DNA from: Tomocerus qinae
Taxonomy: Eukaryota > Arthropoda > Collembola > Entomobryomorpha > Tomoceridae
Length of the DNA stretch: 64,000 nt
Reading direction: 5' to 3'
Assembly: GCA_020055645.1 (NCBI GenBank)
Contig: CM034548.1
Location: forward strand, 28,942,201-29,006,200
Position numbers and translations under genes: made by a program
Notes under the pieces: model-generated
Database searches by the model: none
What the model was told of the DNA's origin: nothing
The model's input: only the letters and a program-made list of their open reading frames with translations
Shown here: positions 25,744 through 37,377 of the stretch, piece after piece
Numbering within the stretch: position 1 is the stretch's first letter
Layout of the letters: each line of letters starts with the position of its first letter

Positions 25744-25926
25744 CTAATTGTTGTTTTCGTCCTCTGCCTGGTTTTGGGTGGGTGGATTGTTGCCTCCCTG
25801 ACACTGTTGATTTCCAGGGCGCCGACTGAGATCTATGACTCCAATGCTCTCCAGGTAGATGAAGATTACCAATTTATACACCACGAACACAACAAATGCA
25901 ATGGCCAGACTCAATAACTCGGGCAT
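25744..25926 (-). CDS. Small single-pass membrane protein, 60 aa
   Basis: The ATG at 25926 opens a 60-residue frame: a short N-terminus, one strongly hydrophobic helix (about residues 5-24, containing SLAIAFVVFVVYKLVIFIY), then a polar Asn/Gln-rich tail ending in EDENNN. A good acceptor (CATTTCAG) lies 26 nt upstream of the ATG, which suggests a spliced 5' leader. The stop codon TAG is the last triplet before a donor (GTAATC), and a pyrimidine-rich acceptor (TTTCTTCAG) follows 75 nt on. The intron would then sit exactly between stop and 3' UTR. I do not recognise the family. The two flanking splice signals are the main reason to believe it is a gene. Confidence 0.5.
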   Translation of the reverse strand: MPELLSLAIAFVVFVVYKLVIFIYLESIGVIDLSRRPGNQQCQGGNNPPTQNQAEDENNN

Positions 25927-26753
25927 TTAGAAAAAAGAAATGGCCGTTGAGCCTGAAATGGTGCTAATTTGTCAATATAAACTTTGGCAAGGATAATTAA
26001 AATAAACAGGAAGTGTACAGACTTCACTTGTGATAGTCGTCCGCCGAATTTTAATGTTTATGAACTGAGAACAATGGAGTTGAACATTGAGAATTCGCAA
26101 AGCCAGAAGCCAATACGTAAGTCTAATAATTCAACATGGTGGACAAAATAGGAAGCATTGTTTGCCCCGAGTTCCTTTGCACACGTTCCATATTCATGTT
26201 CAACAAGGATCTGAATTTGGACTTTTTCAATTTTACACTGGAAAAATAAATAAATTGTCTTCCATTCCCTATCTAGTAGAAGCAATGATAACGAAATGAC
26301 TTGACATTATAATACCAATTTATAATATGTTATATTTACCAGATTTTACCAAACTTACCCTAATAAATCAACATAGTTAAACCTACAGTCTTTATTCTCT
26401 CTTATTGCGTTGGCTGAACTCCACCTTTATGACAGTTTTTATTTTTAGGTACTTTCATATTGATGACACACACTGACATGGTTTACTAGAATCAAACACT
26501 GTCTGAACCATGCTTCATCGTATGCAATAGAATCAGTGACTACTATGGTGACAACAATAACTGTATTATATCGACTTTCACACATATATAATATGCTTTA
26601 TCAAGTCTGCGATACATATCAACCAGCATAATATCAATACTTTATTTATATGTTATCATTTTGAAACTGAATATATACAAATATAACACACGGCGGAGTA
26701 AATGCCAAGCTAAGCTAAAATAAAATCAGTACCTATATTCTGACTTAAACATC

Positions 26754-26870
26754 ATGCCGATTGCGAAGAGTACGTATAAATTTAGCATGAGTGAGATCTT
26801 AGATGAATTTTACGATCCAAATGACATCGATACGAGAAAACATGAGATGCGAAGCCGACTGGAAAGCTGA
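26754..26870 (+). CDS. Possible small protein or terminal exon, 38 aa, unknown
   Basis: An ATG at 26754 opens 38 codons with non-random composition: charged, with FSMSEILDEFYDPNDIDTRK at the centre and no low-complexity bias, unlike the surrounding DNA. The frame is open upstream to a TAA about 45 nt before the ATG. An AG at about 26728-26729 could also be an acceptor, making this the last exon of a longer gene. No family is recognised. The amphipathic acidic character is what suggests coding. Confidence 0.3.
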   Translation: MPIAKSTYKFSMSEILDEFYDPNDIDTRKHEMRSRLES

Positions 26871-27253
26871 GGGAGACATGGGACAAATGTAGTTCAGGCA
26901 AGACCAATAATGCTTTGTATAACTGATACATTTCAATGTTTCATTATTTGCTGTAGAATTGCAACCTTCCATTAAATTGATTTTCCAATATTTAAGATTA
27001 ATTCATTTGTGCATTGCTACCAGTCTAATAGGATTGTTTCAGGAACAATTTCTTTGTGTACCAACATTACCTATGTATTGTTTTGTGACTTAAAGACTTA
27101 TAGCATTGACAACCCTCATTATGGGTGCTTTCACTACCTTAATACATTATTTGACAGCAGTTAACTTGAATATTCAGGTTTCGGTAGCACCTATGTGAAC
27201 ATATTTAATGACATTTTATGGAATAAAGACACATTGTTTCACTAAATTATTTC
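26871..27253. other. Intergenic, nothing recognised
   Basis: AT-rich sequence between the small plus-strand frame and the 3' end of the aldolase gene. Nothing supportable is seen. Confidence 0.4.
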
Positions 27254-27309
27254 TTTATTTTCCTATTTTATTGTTTCAGTTTTTCATGAAATGTACTATA
27301 ATATTTATT
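27254..27309 (-). terminator. Cluster of AATAAA poly(A) signals for aldolase
   Basis: On the minus strand AATAAA occurs at 27309-27304, 27272-27267 and 27259-27254, about 100-150 nt after the stop of the distal terminal exon. The cluster fits cleavage and polyadenylation of the long aldolase transcript. Confidence 0.6.
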
Positions 27310-27405
27310 ATTGTGTTTAGTTAATACACCAGATATTTTCTATATATATTTTCGTGCTAAAGTGAATTTTAAAGCAATTGTGTACGATCGTAGTTTGAAA
27401 CCGAA

Positions 27406-30400
27406 TTAGTACTTATGATCTTTAACGAAAAGGTCCTTGGCTGCTGCTGCACCTACTACTGTTCCAGCTACATACTTCCCAAAGTATGCTTCGCTATTAG
27501 CCTGCAGGGGAAAAAATTAATAAAGATATTATTTTATCAGATCATTTAAGATTTAATGAGTGTTTAAAGGCAATCGAGTCAATGCTAATAATACCACAAT
27601 TAAAGTTTTTCTGATTCCCCATTCTCCAACTTATAACAATGTATAATGCAATGGGATGCAATAACAAATTCGACAAATTGTCATTAACACATTATCAACA
27701 AGTTCAGTAACACATTAAGTGGTACTGATTACCAGCAGAGGACGAGATATGATAAAAGATTATTGAAACTGTAATACTGAAGTCATCTTTTACAAGGAAT
27801 AAAAAATATAGTATGAATTGCATAACAGTCTACTTCAAACATTTATGTAACTATACAAAACACATTAGCACTCAACCTCGTTATTTTCTTTGGCATTAAA
27901 GACTTTTTTTCATTCGTCATGTTATTATCTTGTTAGGAATAAATTAATTGTGGTATTATGTGGCTATTTTCTCAATTAGTGTATCAGAACAAGAGCAGAT
28001 GAAAGAAACTAATCTACTATACAAACGAATTTAGTCACTCCATGCACAAATATTCGACGTGTACATTTCCACAAATACGTACGAACCTTAGCACATAATT
28101 ATGTGCATTTATGGATACTTTAGTACACTTTATGCAAATGAACGTCAACTAAACACAGATGAAATATTTGAAGGCATGCAGTAAAAAATAGGAAAAACTA
28201 GTAACTTCAGAAAACGATGAAGTTAAATTTAGCAAACACACAAAAAAATAAAAGCAGTATTATTTTGTTGGTTACATCAATTTAGTAGGTGTGAGCCTGG
28301 ACAAAATTGCTCTTGGAGCCAGCGAGACTTGGAATGCTGCCTTTTTCGTATTTACCGACAGAAGCCAAACCATTGGCCTATTCCGTTTTCAATCCGCACA
28401 GCAAAGTCAGACGCCAAGATGAGATTTATTTACAACGATGGTAAGCAACAAAAGCAGGATTTAATCATACAATTAATACATTTTGTTACACAGCCAAGGC
28501 CGACTACTATTCTATAGTTATTTATCTCATCAGACTAGATCCTTCTCGATTTCTACGAATGTTATATAAGCATCTTAGAACTTAATCAGTAGTATGGATT
28601 TATTTTATTAGGCATTCGTAAGTATCCAATTTCAAAGCAGTTTTTAACTAATCAGTATATTAAATGGTAATTCGAAAACGCTAAAGGTTTGCATATTAAG
28701 ACAAAACTTTCATATTATGGTATTAGGCAGGATTGATGACGAAACAACAACTAGTATAGGCTCACTTAATCAATTAGTAAAATTTTCGCTTCAATATTCT
28801 ATGCTTATTTGTTATTATGCAAATTTAAACATTTATCTAATTTTAAGGTCATTCAATTACTTAACAAACCTGTCGAGAAAGCTTACAGAACATCAAAATA
28901 ATCGAATAAATTACCTAACTAAACACACAATGAATAATTTAACGACTAAGCAATAACTCAAAATGCATTCTTATGCTGACTATTGTAAACTATCGTCCAT
29001 TAGAAATAACTCCACTCGAACTCACTTATTACTATGTTACTGAAATGTCTAATTGGCTATGAAAATGAAGTATATCGAGCCATTGTGTAAAATGCAGATG
29101 TACAACAAAATAGCTTACCTTTGCGCGTTTCAATAATTCTTCTTGACCAGCCTTGACATTTTCAGCCTTTCCACTCCATGCCTTCAACACGGAAGCCTAT
29201 TCATAATAGAACCAAACCATTAAACGATTGAAATAAATAATGCTAGGTGTATATGTTGGCAGAATGACAATTTCTTTGACTTATTACCTGGAGAGCGCGA
29301 CCGTAGCTAAAAGTGAGAGCCCATGGTTTCTTTCCTTGGAGTGCATTGATGGCATTCAAATGAACTGAAGCCTCCTCTTCAGATTGACCTCCAGACAAGA
29401 ATGTCACACCTGTTTCCGTTAAAAACAAGGATTTAGTTATTTCCAGTATGACTTACAAGTGAGTTAGATGGAATCATGATATTTATTAGCAAAGATTTGT
29501 GCTAACCCGGAACCGCGGCAGGAAGTGTGCGTTGCAAAGCAGTGACAGTAGCAAGAGCAACCTGTTCAGGAGTAAACTTTGTAGCGCACGATTGTCCAGC
29601 AGTGACCATATTGGGCTTAAGGAGAGTTCCCTCCAGGAAGACGTGATGATCATTCAAAGCCTTGTACACGAAGGCCAGAACAGTCTCTGTCACCTTTTGA
29701 GCTCGCTCCAAGTCATGGTCTCCGTCGGGAAGCACCTGCATACCAAAATATTTTGAAATTCCAGTCACGGGTAAATTGTCAATGTTTTCCTCTTACCTCA
29801 GGTTCAACAATGGGTACAATTCCATTGGCTTGACAAATAGATGCATATCTGGCGAGGACGTTGGCATTTTCCAGAATAGCTTGATATGATGGAGTGTTCT
29901 TCCCGATTTTCAAGACGCATCTCCACTTGGCGAATTGACATCCGTCCTTTTTGTATTGGGCGCACCGTTTGTCCAAATCATCCAGACCTTGAGTGGTGCT
30001 CTCGCCGTTTTCAGCACCAAATAGATCTTTAGTTCCGGTGTCTACTTTGATTCCGGGCAAAATTCCTCTATCCTGAATGAGCTTTACAAATGGGGTGCCA
30101 TCATCAGCCTTTTGGTACAGAGTTTCGTGATACAGGATAACACCGGAGACATAGTCGCCTACAGATTTGTCGGTTGTGAACAGCAACTGCAAGAAAAAAT
30201 GGGTATTTATACTTCAGGATCAAAATCTTTGATAAAGTTGCAAGACACCGGGTCTTGATGAAATAGACTCAATGGCATAATTAAAATTCGAAGAATAAGA
30301 AAAGAGCTATTTCAATTATAGCATATGTCCGAAGTACATGTAATACCAATCACCAGGTAAACTTGGCATAAAATTGTACATAGTAGTGGGAGTTACCTGA

Positions 30401-30579
30401 CGATACAAACGACGGTTTTCTTCGGTATTTTCAACACCGATGTCTGCGAATCTCTTTCCAATGGTAGCAGTCGATTCATCGGCAGCTAAAATTCCTTTTC
30501 CCGGAGCTACAATTTGATTAGCAATTCCGCGGAGCTCATCCTGAAGAGCTTGAGATGGGTAGTTGAAGTAGGTTGTCAT
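27406..30579 (-). CDS. Ald: Fructose-bisphosphate aldolase, class I
   Basis: Coding exons: 30579-30397, 30186-29797, 29735-29507, 29409-29288, 29196-29119, then one of two terminal exons (28377-28282 or 27501-27406). Either gives 1098 nt and 365 residues, the normal family length. It catalyses reversible cleavage of fructose-1,6-bisphosphate to dihydroxyacetone phosphate and glyceraldehyde-3-phosphate in cytosolic glycolysis and gluconeogenesis. Visible signatures are [17 protein letters not shown] (residues 28-44), the Schiff-base motif [15 protein letters not shown] with the lysine at about residue 231, [12 protein letters not shown], and the C-terminal tyrosine required by class I enzymes. 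All exon junctions keep frame with GT-AG signals. The start ATG lies three bases after an acceptor (TTTCTGTAG), so the leader is spliced from an upstream exon near 33.3 kb. Confidence 0.97.
28282..28377 (-). CDS. Ald: Proximal alternative last exon of aldolase
   Basis: After the acceptor GGAATAG this 96-nt exon encodes 31 residues plus stop, starting [14 protein letters not shown] and ending VQAHTY. The distal exon at 27501-27406 is also 96 nt and encodes 31 residues, starting [13 protein letters not shown] and ending VKDHKY. Both enter in phase 0, begin with Ala-Asn and end in the required tyrosine, so they are alternative and not sequential. Drosophila Ald is known to use alternative 3' exons in the same place. 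I see no canonical AATAAA close to this proximal exon. Confidence 0.88.
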   Translation of the reverse strand, partial: ANGLASVGKYEKGSIPSLAGSKSNFVQAHTY

Positions 30580-30582
30580 TGT

Positions 30583-33261
30583 CTACAGAAATATATTTTA
30601 AAACTGAAAATAGGTAAACCCAGTACAAAAAGTCGGAGCAATCACAAGTGTATAATACTCTTTCTACTATGGCGATCCTCACAATTGGCTTTTTGTGTGA
30701 TGGCAACGGCCAGATGAAAACGCAATAAATATGCTGTAAGTATTCTATATATATTTAGCCTTGGGTGCGACAATTATTCAGATATTTCTCAAGGATGTTC
30801 AGTTCAGATTCAGATGAAGACATGAGCAGGGTCGTGATCTGAACGCACGTGATTTTGACTGAGCGGATCTGTCTTATACAATAGACCGATATCAGATCAA
30901 CAGTGCAAGTGCAATCATCTGAGCTGCCTATGCAAAGCCTGGCAAGTCTGTGTATTTTGTATACTTCTACTACCAACGTGTTCTTCCACCAAACCAAACT
31001 ATGCTCTAAACCCAACACAAGCCAGCCGAAGTCCAACAAATGAACACACAGCATTTTACATAAAATATTCCATATAACTTGGGAAAGTATAATCGTAACG
31101 CCACGTCACCTTGTCACCCGCTACAACATGGCATGGACTTATATGGAACCCAGTTTCTTGGTTGGATGAGATTTCACTTTGAGCCGCATACAATTATTAC
31201 AGATTACAGATATCCGCACGGAAAAATGGACTAAAAGTGAAATAGAATATCTATAAACGTCAAATTCAGAAAAAGTTTTTATCTTGGATTTTGGGGAGGA
31301 GGGAACTTCAGCCTGTATTGTAATGACTCTCCCTTTACATATCCTAGTATTGTTATATGCTCAATAACGGACCAGTTGATTGCGACAGTATTTTCGAAAA
31401 TGTCCAAATGGATTATATGTATGGCCGGCTAATGTCTAAGGATGGGTTCATACTTCATACTTGTCCATGTGGGCAATGTGAGAGTTCTTTAAGTCATTGT
31501 ATATTCCTGCTACGTGCCACAATTTTTTACCAAATTCAAACTTTCAAACTTTAAAAATTTGGAATGCTGTAATGCTAATCGATCCTTAAAGCCAAAAGTA
31601 ATTGCTTTGAGTCACGAAACAGTTGCCTTCAGCTTTAAAATAGTGATCATAGAATTACGACTACGACCAACATTATTCCTTTTCTGAGAAAAGTTTTATA
31701 GCAATTGCGACTAAGAACAGATATTCGCTAATGCATTTTATCTCATTTGCATTTCTCAACTTGCCTCGTAACCTGACCTTCAAGCAAGCAGGTTGTATTT
31801 GTTTGTATGTATGTATTGTTGTATATGCAATATGCATTGTGCCCGTCGATCGGTCACATATGTGTATAAAGATGTGTTGTGCATTGTCCAATTATTTGTG
31901 CTACGTGTTAATCGGTATGTCTGGCTTCGGGAATGTTAACATGTGATGTAGGGTATTTACATCGGCATTGGTAACTTGTTGGACTTGACTTGGGGTACAT
32001 TGTACATTCCAGTTTGCTGCTAAAGTACTGCAAACTACTGTATGTATGTAGTAGCTGTAGTTGTCCGGAAAAGTTGTCAGGAGTTAGATCAGCTTGGATC
32101 ACATCACGTGCATCTACAGGATGGCTCTGCTCATGTCTATTGTGCAATGTGCAATCCCTCACCTCTCCTCCTCTCCGACCGACTCTCCGGGCTGAATCAC
32201 ATTTGCATACCATAATATTTTCCATAGCAATGGCTCTGTCTAGTTACAAACTTTAACAAATGTATTAATAACTACATCAGAAGCATTGTAAGATAAGATT
32301 GCATGTAGTCATGTAGTATCCGAATTTCGGAAGGTATGCTTCCAGCACTACTACCTGAATTTCTTTAGGCAAGTGTAAGCTTCGCGCTTGTAGCATTAAT
32401 GAATATGAAAAACGAAAGATTTAATGTACCAAACTTTTGTAGCGAAATGACCTATTATGAATCATATTACTTCCATGTATTATCTACCTTAGCTGTACCA
32501 TTATCTACATGTTTATAATGTATGAATGGCCCACAATGCTAATAAAGTCAATTCTGGTTTTCCTACAGAAGGCGGCAGGCGGGTAGATTTCACAAACTAA
32601 CGAACAATGGCCAAAACAAAGATTATGTACTACATTTGTCGTCGTATGTAAATTCCAAACTAAGAAAATGGTCATAGTGGTCTGCATTTTCCAAAAAGGT
32701 TTGCCGAAAACCGGCATACAAAACCCAATATCTAAATGTTATATTCTCAAAGCAATGCAACTCCCCACTTTGAAAACACGGAAAAATGATAAGGCTTGTT
32801 TAAACTATTCTAATGAATGTCTTTAAAATCCCAACTTTTCCCCCGAAACTGTCACCGTTAAAAATAATCAATTTTGATAAATGAGAGCCAATAATATTCC
32901 TTTGGCTTTTGATTGAGTTAATTTGAGAATTAAATAGGAAAACCAGTATATAACCACAAACAATCTTATAAAGTAGGACTTGTGACAGCTAACCCAGTCT
33001 TTAAAGAAAACTAGGTACCCGTAATACCTGACTTACCCGACTACAACAGAAATCAACATAGCCTGTCCTAGAGATTTACATCTAAACTTATTACAGCACA
33101 TGAACCTGATGAACCTTTTTTGTAATTGAGGAAAATAAAAAGTAATTTTCAACACGAAAGAAATACACAAACTAATGTGAAATTCCTTTTCTTTGTGAAA
33201 TTAAATGTACGTACTTCATTTGGATGAAAATATGCATTTAAATTTAAAAAAAACAGCTTAC
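30583..33261 (-). other. First intron of the aldolase gene
   Basis: About 2.7 kb between the leader exon and the first coding exon. Several short frames occur on both strands, none convincing. Such first introns often hold enhancers, but no specific site is claimed. Confidence 0.5.
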
Positions 33262-33421
33262 CTTGCTTGGACAAAATGCGAAATGTGAAATTTAGCTGTG
33301 CACGGTTTAAACTCCACAATTGCCAATGACAGTTTTATGCCAAATCTGCTCAGTTGATCTGTCTTCCTCCAGAAAGACTTTCAATAATCCTCCAGAGATG
33401 GCAGCTGATGCCCTTTTAATA
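33262..33421 (-). promoter_or_regulatory. Aldolase leader exon and possible TATA region
   Basis: On the minus strand a non-coding stretch ends in a consensus donor (TCCAAGCAAG then GTAAGC, exon end at 33262). It pairs with the acceptor just before the aldolase start codon. A TATTAAAAG sequence at 33421-33413 is TATA-like. The transcription start is not clear, because no good initiator lies about 30 nt downstream. Confidence 0.45.
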
Positions 33422-34764
33422 ATTATTATACTAACCATGGGCATGGGAAAATAAGAACCAGGAAGCTAGTATGAATATGAATTTTTCGGAATCCATAAAG
33501 TTCGACCGGAGTCAGCCACCTGCAGCCAACTCAGTCAAAAACGAGTGACACGTAGACATTGGGTGTGATTGGACTGGTTGGAGCAATAATAGTTGTTGCA
33601 GAAAACTTGTTAAAATACATCACAGCTTTCCAACTTTATCAAGAAGTGAAATACTTATTTTTATACTCTAGGCCGAGCAGAGCCAGAACTGCTTGTTGTA
33701 AACCTGTCGGACTTTAAGAAAGAAATGCTCTTGAAGTTCCTTTGGACGTTTGGGTTGCTGATTTTTTTGTTGGAAATAGTCGAATGTTGTAAGCTAAATT
33801 GAGCTGCTAAATTGTAAACATATTTTCACAAACATGAACAATACTTAATCTGACAATAAATGGTTTTCCTCGGTATTTAGATCCGAAACATGAAATGCAA
33901 CGGAGGAAACTCAACCGAATTAAGAGGTACATCATGACACAGCCTATGCCGGCTTCACAAGATATCAAAACGGATCTATTTAGAGATGAAACTCCTAAAG
34001 TTATTTGGCAGAAAGGGGGACATTTTAAAGAATAATGAAATAGACAGTCTTTTATTAGCTGTTTTCTACTATCGCTTGGACTACAAATTAATTTATGGTT
34101 AAAATTCTAAAAAGTAAACTTATAATCACAGAAATTATCTATTTAGCAAATCAAATTGCACAATATGTGCCCATCTTTCTATATTAGTTTAAATCGGTTA
34201 TCTCTATACTTTATTGGTTTAACCAATAGTATTTAATCTTTAAACTAATCGACGAACTATAAAAACTAATGTTAGCAATAGTTAATAAGCAATAAGCCCA
34301 CAAATATTATCATAACAGGGAAAATCAATAAAAAAGGAACCAAGACAATAAAATATAAATGTAAAATTTCCATAAGTTTTGTGAAATAAATTTGGAAGCA
34401 CAGAAAATGTTTAATAAATATCATATAAGTCATAAATCTATTAAGCATGAACACGTGTAGCATGTAAATCGACGTTAAATGCAGCATGACCTATGCTATA
34501 GGCCAAAAATGAATGCTTTTCTAGTCTTTGTAGACATGCATGTCTAAAATAAATAGTCCAGGACTGCCATTTGCCAATATGCTGGTTGGCAATGCTTATT
34601 CTCGTTACATGAATAAGTCATACACAACATTCGAAAAGTACAAACCTGTTTTGAGACACATCTTTTATTACTTCGAGTGCAATAAATAGTGACACTGTTA
34701 CTATAAATATTTAGGAAAGAATGAACTACATATAGTATTATGTCCATGTCCTACTGAATTAGGT
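33422..34764. other. Intergenic, nothing recognised
   Basis: AT-rich DNA between the aldolase promoter and the MULE insertion, with short frames only. Confidence 0.4.
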
Positions 34765-35668
34765 CTTATTACCGGTGTCACGTAAACTGGTCTTTGCAAA
34801 CTGGTCTTCGAGCATTAGTAAACTGGTCTTCCCGAAAAACCAACTGGTCTTCCCGTAAAAGTAAACTGGTCTTCCCGCAAAACCAACTGGTCTTCCCGTA
34901 AAAGTAAACTGGTCTTCCCGTAAAAGTAAACCGGTCTTCCCGTAAAAGTAAACTCGTCTTATGAGTCTGACTATGCAAAATAGTTCTAATGATAATATAG
35001 TGATACAAACTGTTACATGTTTATTAGTCCTTTTATAATAGTGTTGTAGGTGCCAAGAGTGCTTTTAATTTGAGCATCTAAATTAATATATCTAGCCTTC
35101 TTCCCTTTCCATCTGAATGTATCAATTAATGGCGTTGCTTTATACCATTTATCCTCTTCTAGTTGAAGTTTTTTTAAAAACTCCCAAAAAGTTGGATGCT
35201 TAGATCTAAATCTGACATTCAATGAAAAATGATATCCCTCTGCACTGTTAGTAGTGCGAGGAATGCTTTCTAAAACCCTAACTGTAACGTTCCAAAATTC
35301 AACATGATACGTACGTGAACGTGAAAGTTGTATGTTGTATTCCGTACGAGTAAAGACAATGAGATAAGAATATGATTGCATAAATTAGTTTTGTATAATC
35401 ATTTAACATACACTATACATCCTATCTATAGACGTCATGGCTTACAGTAAGACCAGTTTACTTATACGGGAGGACCAGTTTACTTTTACGGGAGGACCAG
35501 TTTGTTTTGCGGGAGGACCAGTTTACTTTTGCGGGAGGACCAGTTTGTTTTTCGGGAGGACCAGTTTACTTTTACGGGAGGACCAGTTTGTTTTTCGGGA
35601 GGACCAGTTTACTTATGCCCAAAAGACCAGTTTACTAAGACCAATTTACATACGACCCTTATTACCAT
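34765..35668. mobile_element. Non-autonomous fold-back MULE (Mutator-like) element with 9-bp TSD
   Basis: The exact 9-bp direct repeat CTTATTACC flanks the element at 34765-34773 and 35660-35668; the element is 34774-35659 (886 bp). Its ends are inverted and similar: GGTGTCACGTAAACTGGTC at the left against GGTCGTATGTAAATTGGTC read inward from the right (14 of 19). Each arm is an array of a roughly 22-bp unit (core ACTGGTCTTCCCG plus TAAAAGTA or AAAAACC), about nine copies at the left (to ~34967) and ten inverted copies at the right (from ~35451). The middle holds a fragment of a MULE/FLYWCH-type transposase. A 9-bp duplication is typical of Mutator-like elements. Confidence 0.88.
35013..35381 (-). 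pseudogene. C-terminal fragment of a MULE/FLYWCH-type transposase
   Basis: A 122-residue frame between the two repeat arms. Its centre reads WNV...IPRTTNSAEGYH...HPTFWEFLKKL, the pattern found C-terminal to the catalytic core in MULE-type transposase proteins with FLYWCH fingers (IPRTNNSxEGWH...HPNIWxFI). The catalytic Asp-Asp-Glu region is absent, so it cannot be an active transposase. It is most likely a leftover from internal deletion of a full-length element. The frame itself has no internal stop, which suggests a fairly recent deletion. Confidence 0.7.
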
Positions 35669-36188
35669 TTAGTTAGCACATACAATCGAAAATAAATATT
35701 AAAACATTAAATACACCAGCTATATTATGTATAGTCTATTATAGTTAAATGGAAAAAATATTAAACGTGTAGAATAGCAACAATATTTATGTTTTTAGCT
35801 GGCTTTTAAAGATTTTATTAGCCAACCACCAGTGATTACCTTTGAGTTACTTTTAGGCTACCTTTTAAACATTCACAAACCACTTTCTTTTGAGAAAGCT
35901 GCTTTAACTACTGACCAACCAAGATTTTAACCAATAACCAGGTATTTCTAACCACTTCCATTATAGGCACTTGCCAGTGCCTGGTCAAATACTGAATATA
36001 GTATGTGAAATAAAAATCAAACATATTATACCGAGTCATAAATTGTCATTGTGAACTCAGTTATTTTCTCCATTTATCAAATAGTTAAAAGATATTTAAA
36101 ATGATATAAATATAAGGCACATGTAATGTACTGTAAGGATTTTAAGGGTCATGAATGAGTCTTTATATTCCGGTAAATGGTGGCCATT
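35669..36188. other. Intergenic, nothing recognised
   Basis: AT-rich flank of the MULE and 3' region of the next minus-strand gene. No feature supported. Confidence 0.4.
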
Positions 36189-37377
36189 TCATTTCGAAGA
36201 ATCGAGTATCTTGTCCACTATCGTATCAAGAGCTGAAATTCATAAAAATAGAAAAGTCAGGAGTTTAATCTTTATAATTTCTAAAACAGAGTATATTTTT
36301 GACAACCTGTGGCGTAGGAAGTAAGTATAGTGGTACATAGTAGCTAGTACAACTAATGGAAGACAGGGTAAACCAAACACCCCTACTACAGCTTTATCTT
36401 TTCACACATCTCAATTTGGCTAAATTAGACCAATTGACAGATGGTAACTCTGGAAATTATGAGCAAGTCAGCAAAGCTGCAGTGAAATACTTCTTTCGTT
36501 TTTTTCATATCTCAACACTCAAGTTGGAATCCACGAAGTAGGCAAATTATATATTTACCAGTCTATTAGCATACTTTTTAAACAATATACATTTTAAAAG
36601 TTAGGTACTAGAACTACTTCCTACAACGATTTAAATTCAAGTGAATTTAATTTAAGTGGAATAATGTTATACAAAATGCATTCCAAAGACTGCAAAGCAT
36701 CCATTTTGATTAGATACTAGACTACAAATTAGGGTCGTATTTAAGGAGCATTGAGGGTAATTGCTGCTCCCCAGGAATCCAAACTTTTGCCTCAAAATGC
36801 ACAAAAATGCGCTATTCTCAACCATTTTATGCCAGTATTGATTGATTCATTTTCCCTCTTGAAATTATCAATGTTAATAAATTTTTAAAGGCATTTAAGT
36901 AGTATATTTAGATTTAAGCATCAAGCACGTACCGTCAGATTGTAATATCTTGGAAGCTAACTCGGTGAGAGTTGCATCCTGCAATATCGATTTGGGTAGT
37001 CCGTCCCAAAATGATTGCAAAGCACTTCTGGTGGTTCCTGCCGCCCCTAATTCGGCATAATATGACACCCGCAACAAAGTCCAAAGAACACCTAAGGTCA
37101 TAATGCAAAGGACAAAGATAATAGCAGCGAACTTGAACTTATGAATATCCATGTCCATGTCATCGTCTGGTTTGGCAGGAGCTGGAGCTGGAGAAGGAGC
37201 GGCGTAACTATTTGAACTCTGTTGTGGAGGAACCTGATAAGACCCTGCATCGTGATCTCTACTTTGAGGAATGACATTATTGGCACTTCTGTTTGTCTGA
37301 TTTCTGTTTGCCAATGTCCCTGGACATAGTACTAGAAGGGACACGGAAATCACAAATATCGGCAGAAATTTATCCAT
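36189..37377 (-). CDS. Small type I membrane protein, 162 aa, unknown function
   Basis: Two exons: 37377-36933 and 36232-36189. The donor (GACG then GTACGT) and acceptor (AATTTCAG) join in phase 1, changing the C-terminus to ...ILQSDALDTIVDKILDSSK. Residues 1-23 form a signal peptide (FLPIFVISVSLLVLCPGTLA). The luminal segment (24-80) is Asn/Gln/Ser-rich with an Ala-Pro run and acidic DDDMDMD. One transmembrane helix follows at about 81-104 (FAAIIFVLCIMTLGVLWTLL), then a ~58-residue cytoplasmic tail with amphipathic helices. I recognise no family. The short second exon adds only 14 residues. Signal peptide, clear helix and good splice sites make a real gene likely. Confidence 0.75.

Noticed and set aside
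25598..25804. 68-codon minus-strand frame overlapping the small membrane-protein gene
   Set aside because: It runs through the predicted 3' UTR intron in a different frame; the hydrophobic part is the intron's pyrimidine tract translated.
29499..29756. Plus-strand frame opposite aldolase exon 3
   Set aside because: Antisense shadow of a highly conserved coding exon.
35437..35676. 79-codon frame rich in REDQF/GGPV repeats, and its counterpart at 34778-35008
   Set aside because: Both are read-through of the 22-bp subrepeats in the MULE arms.
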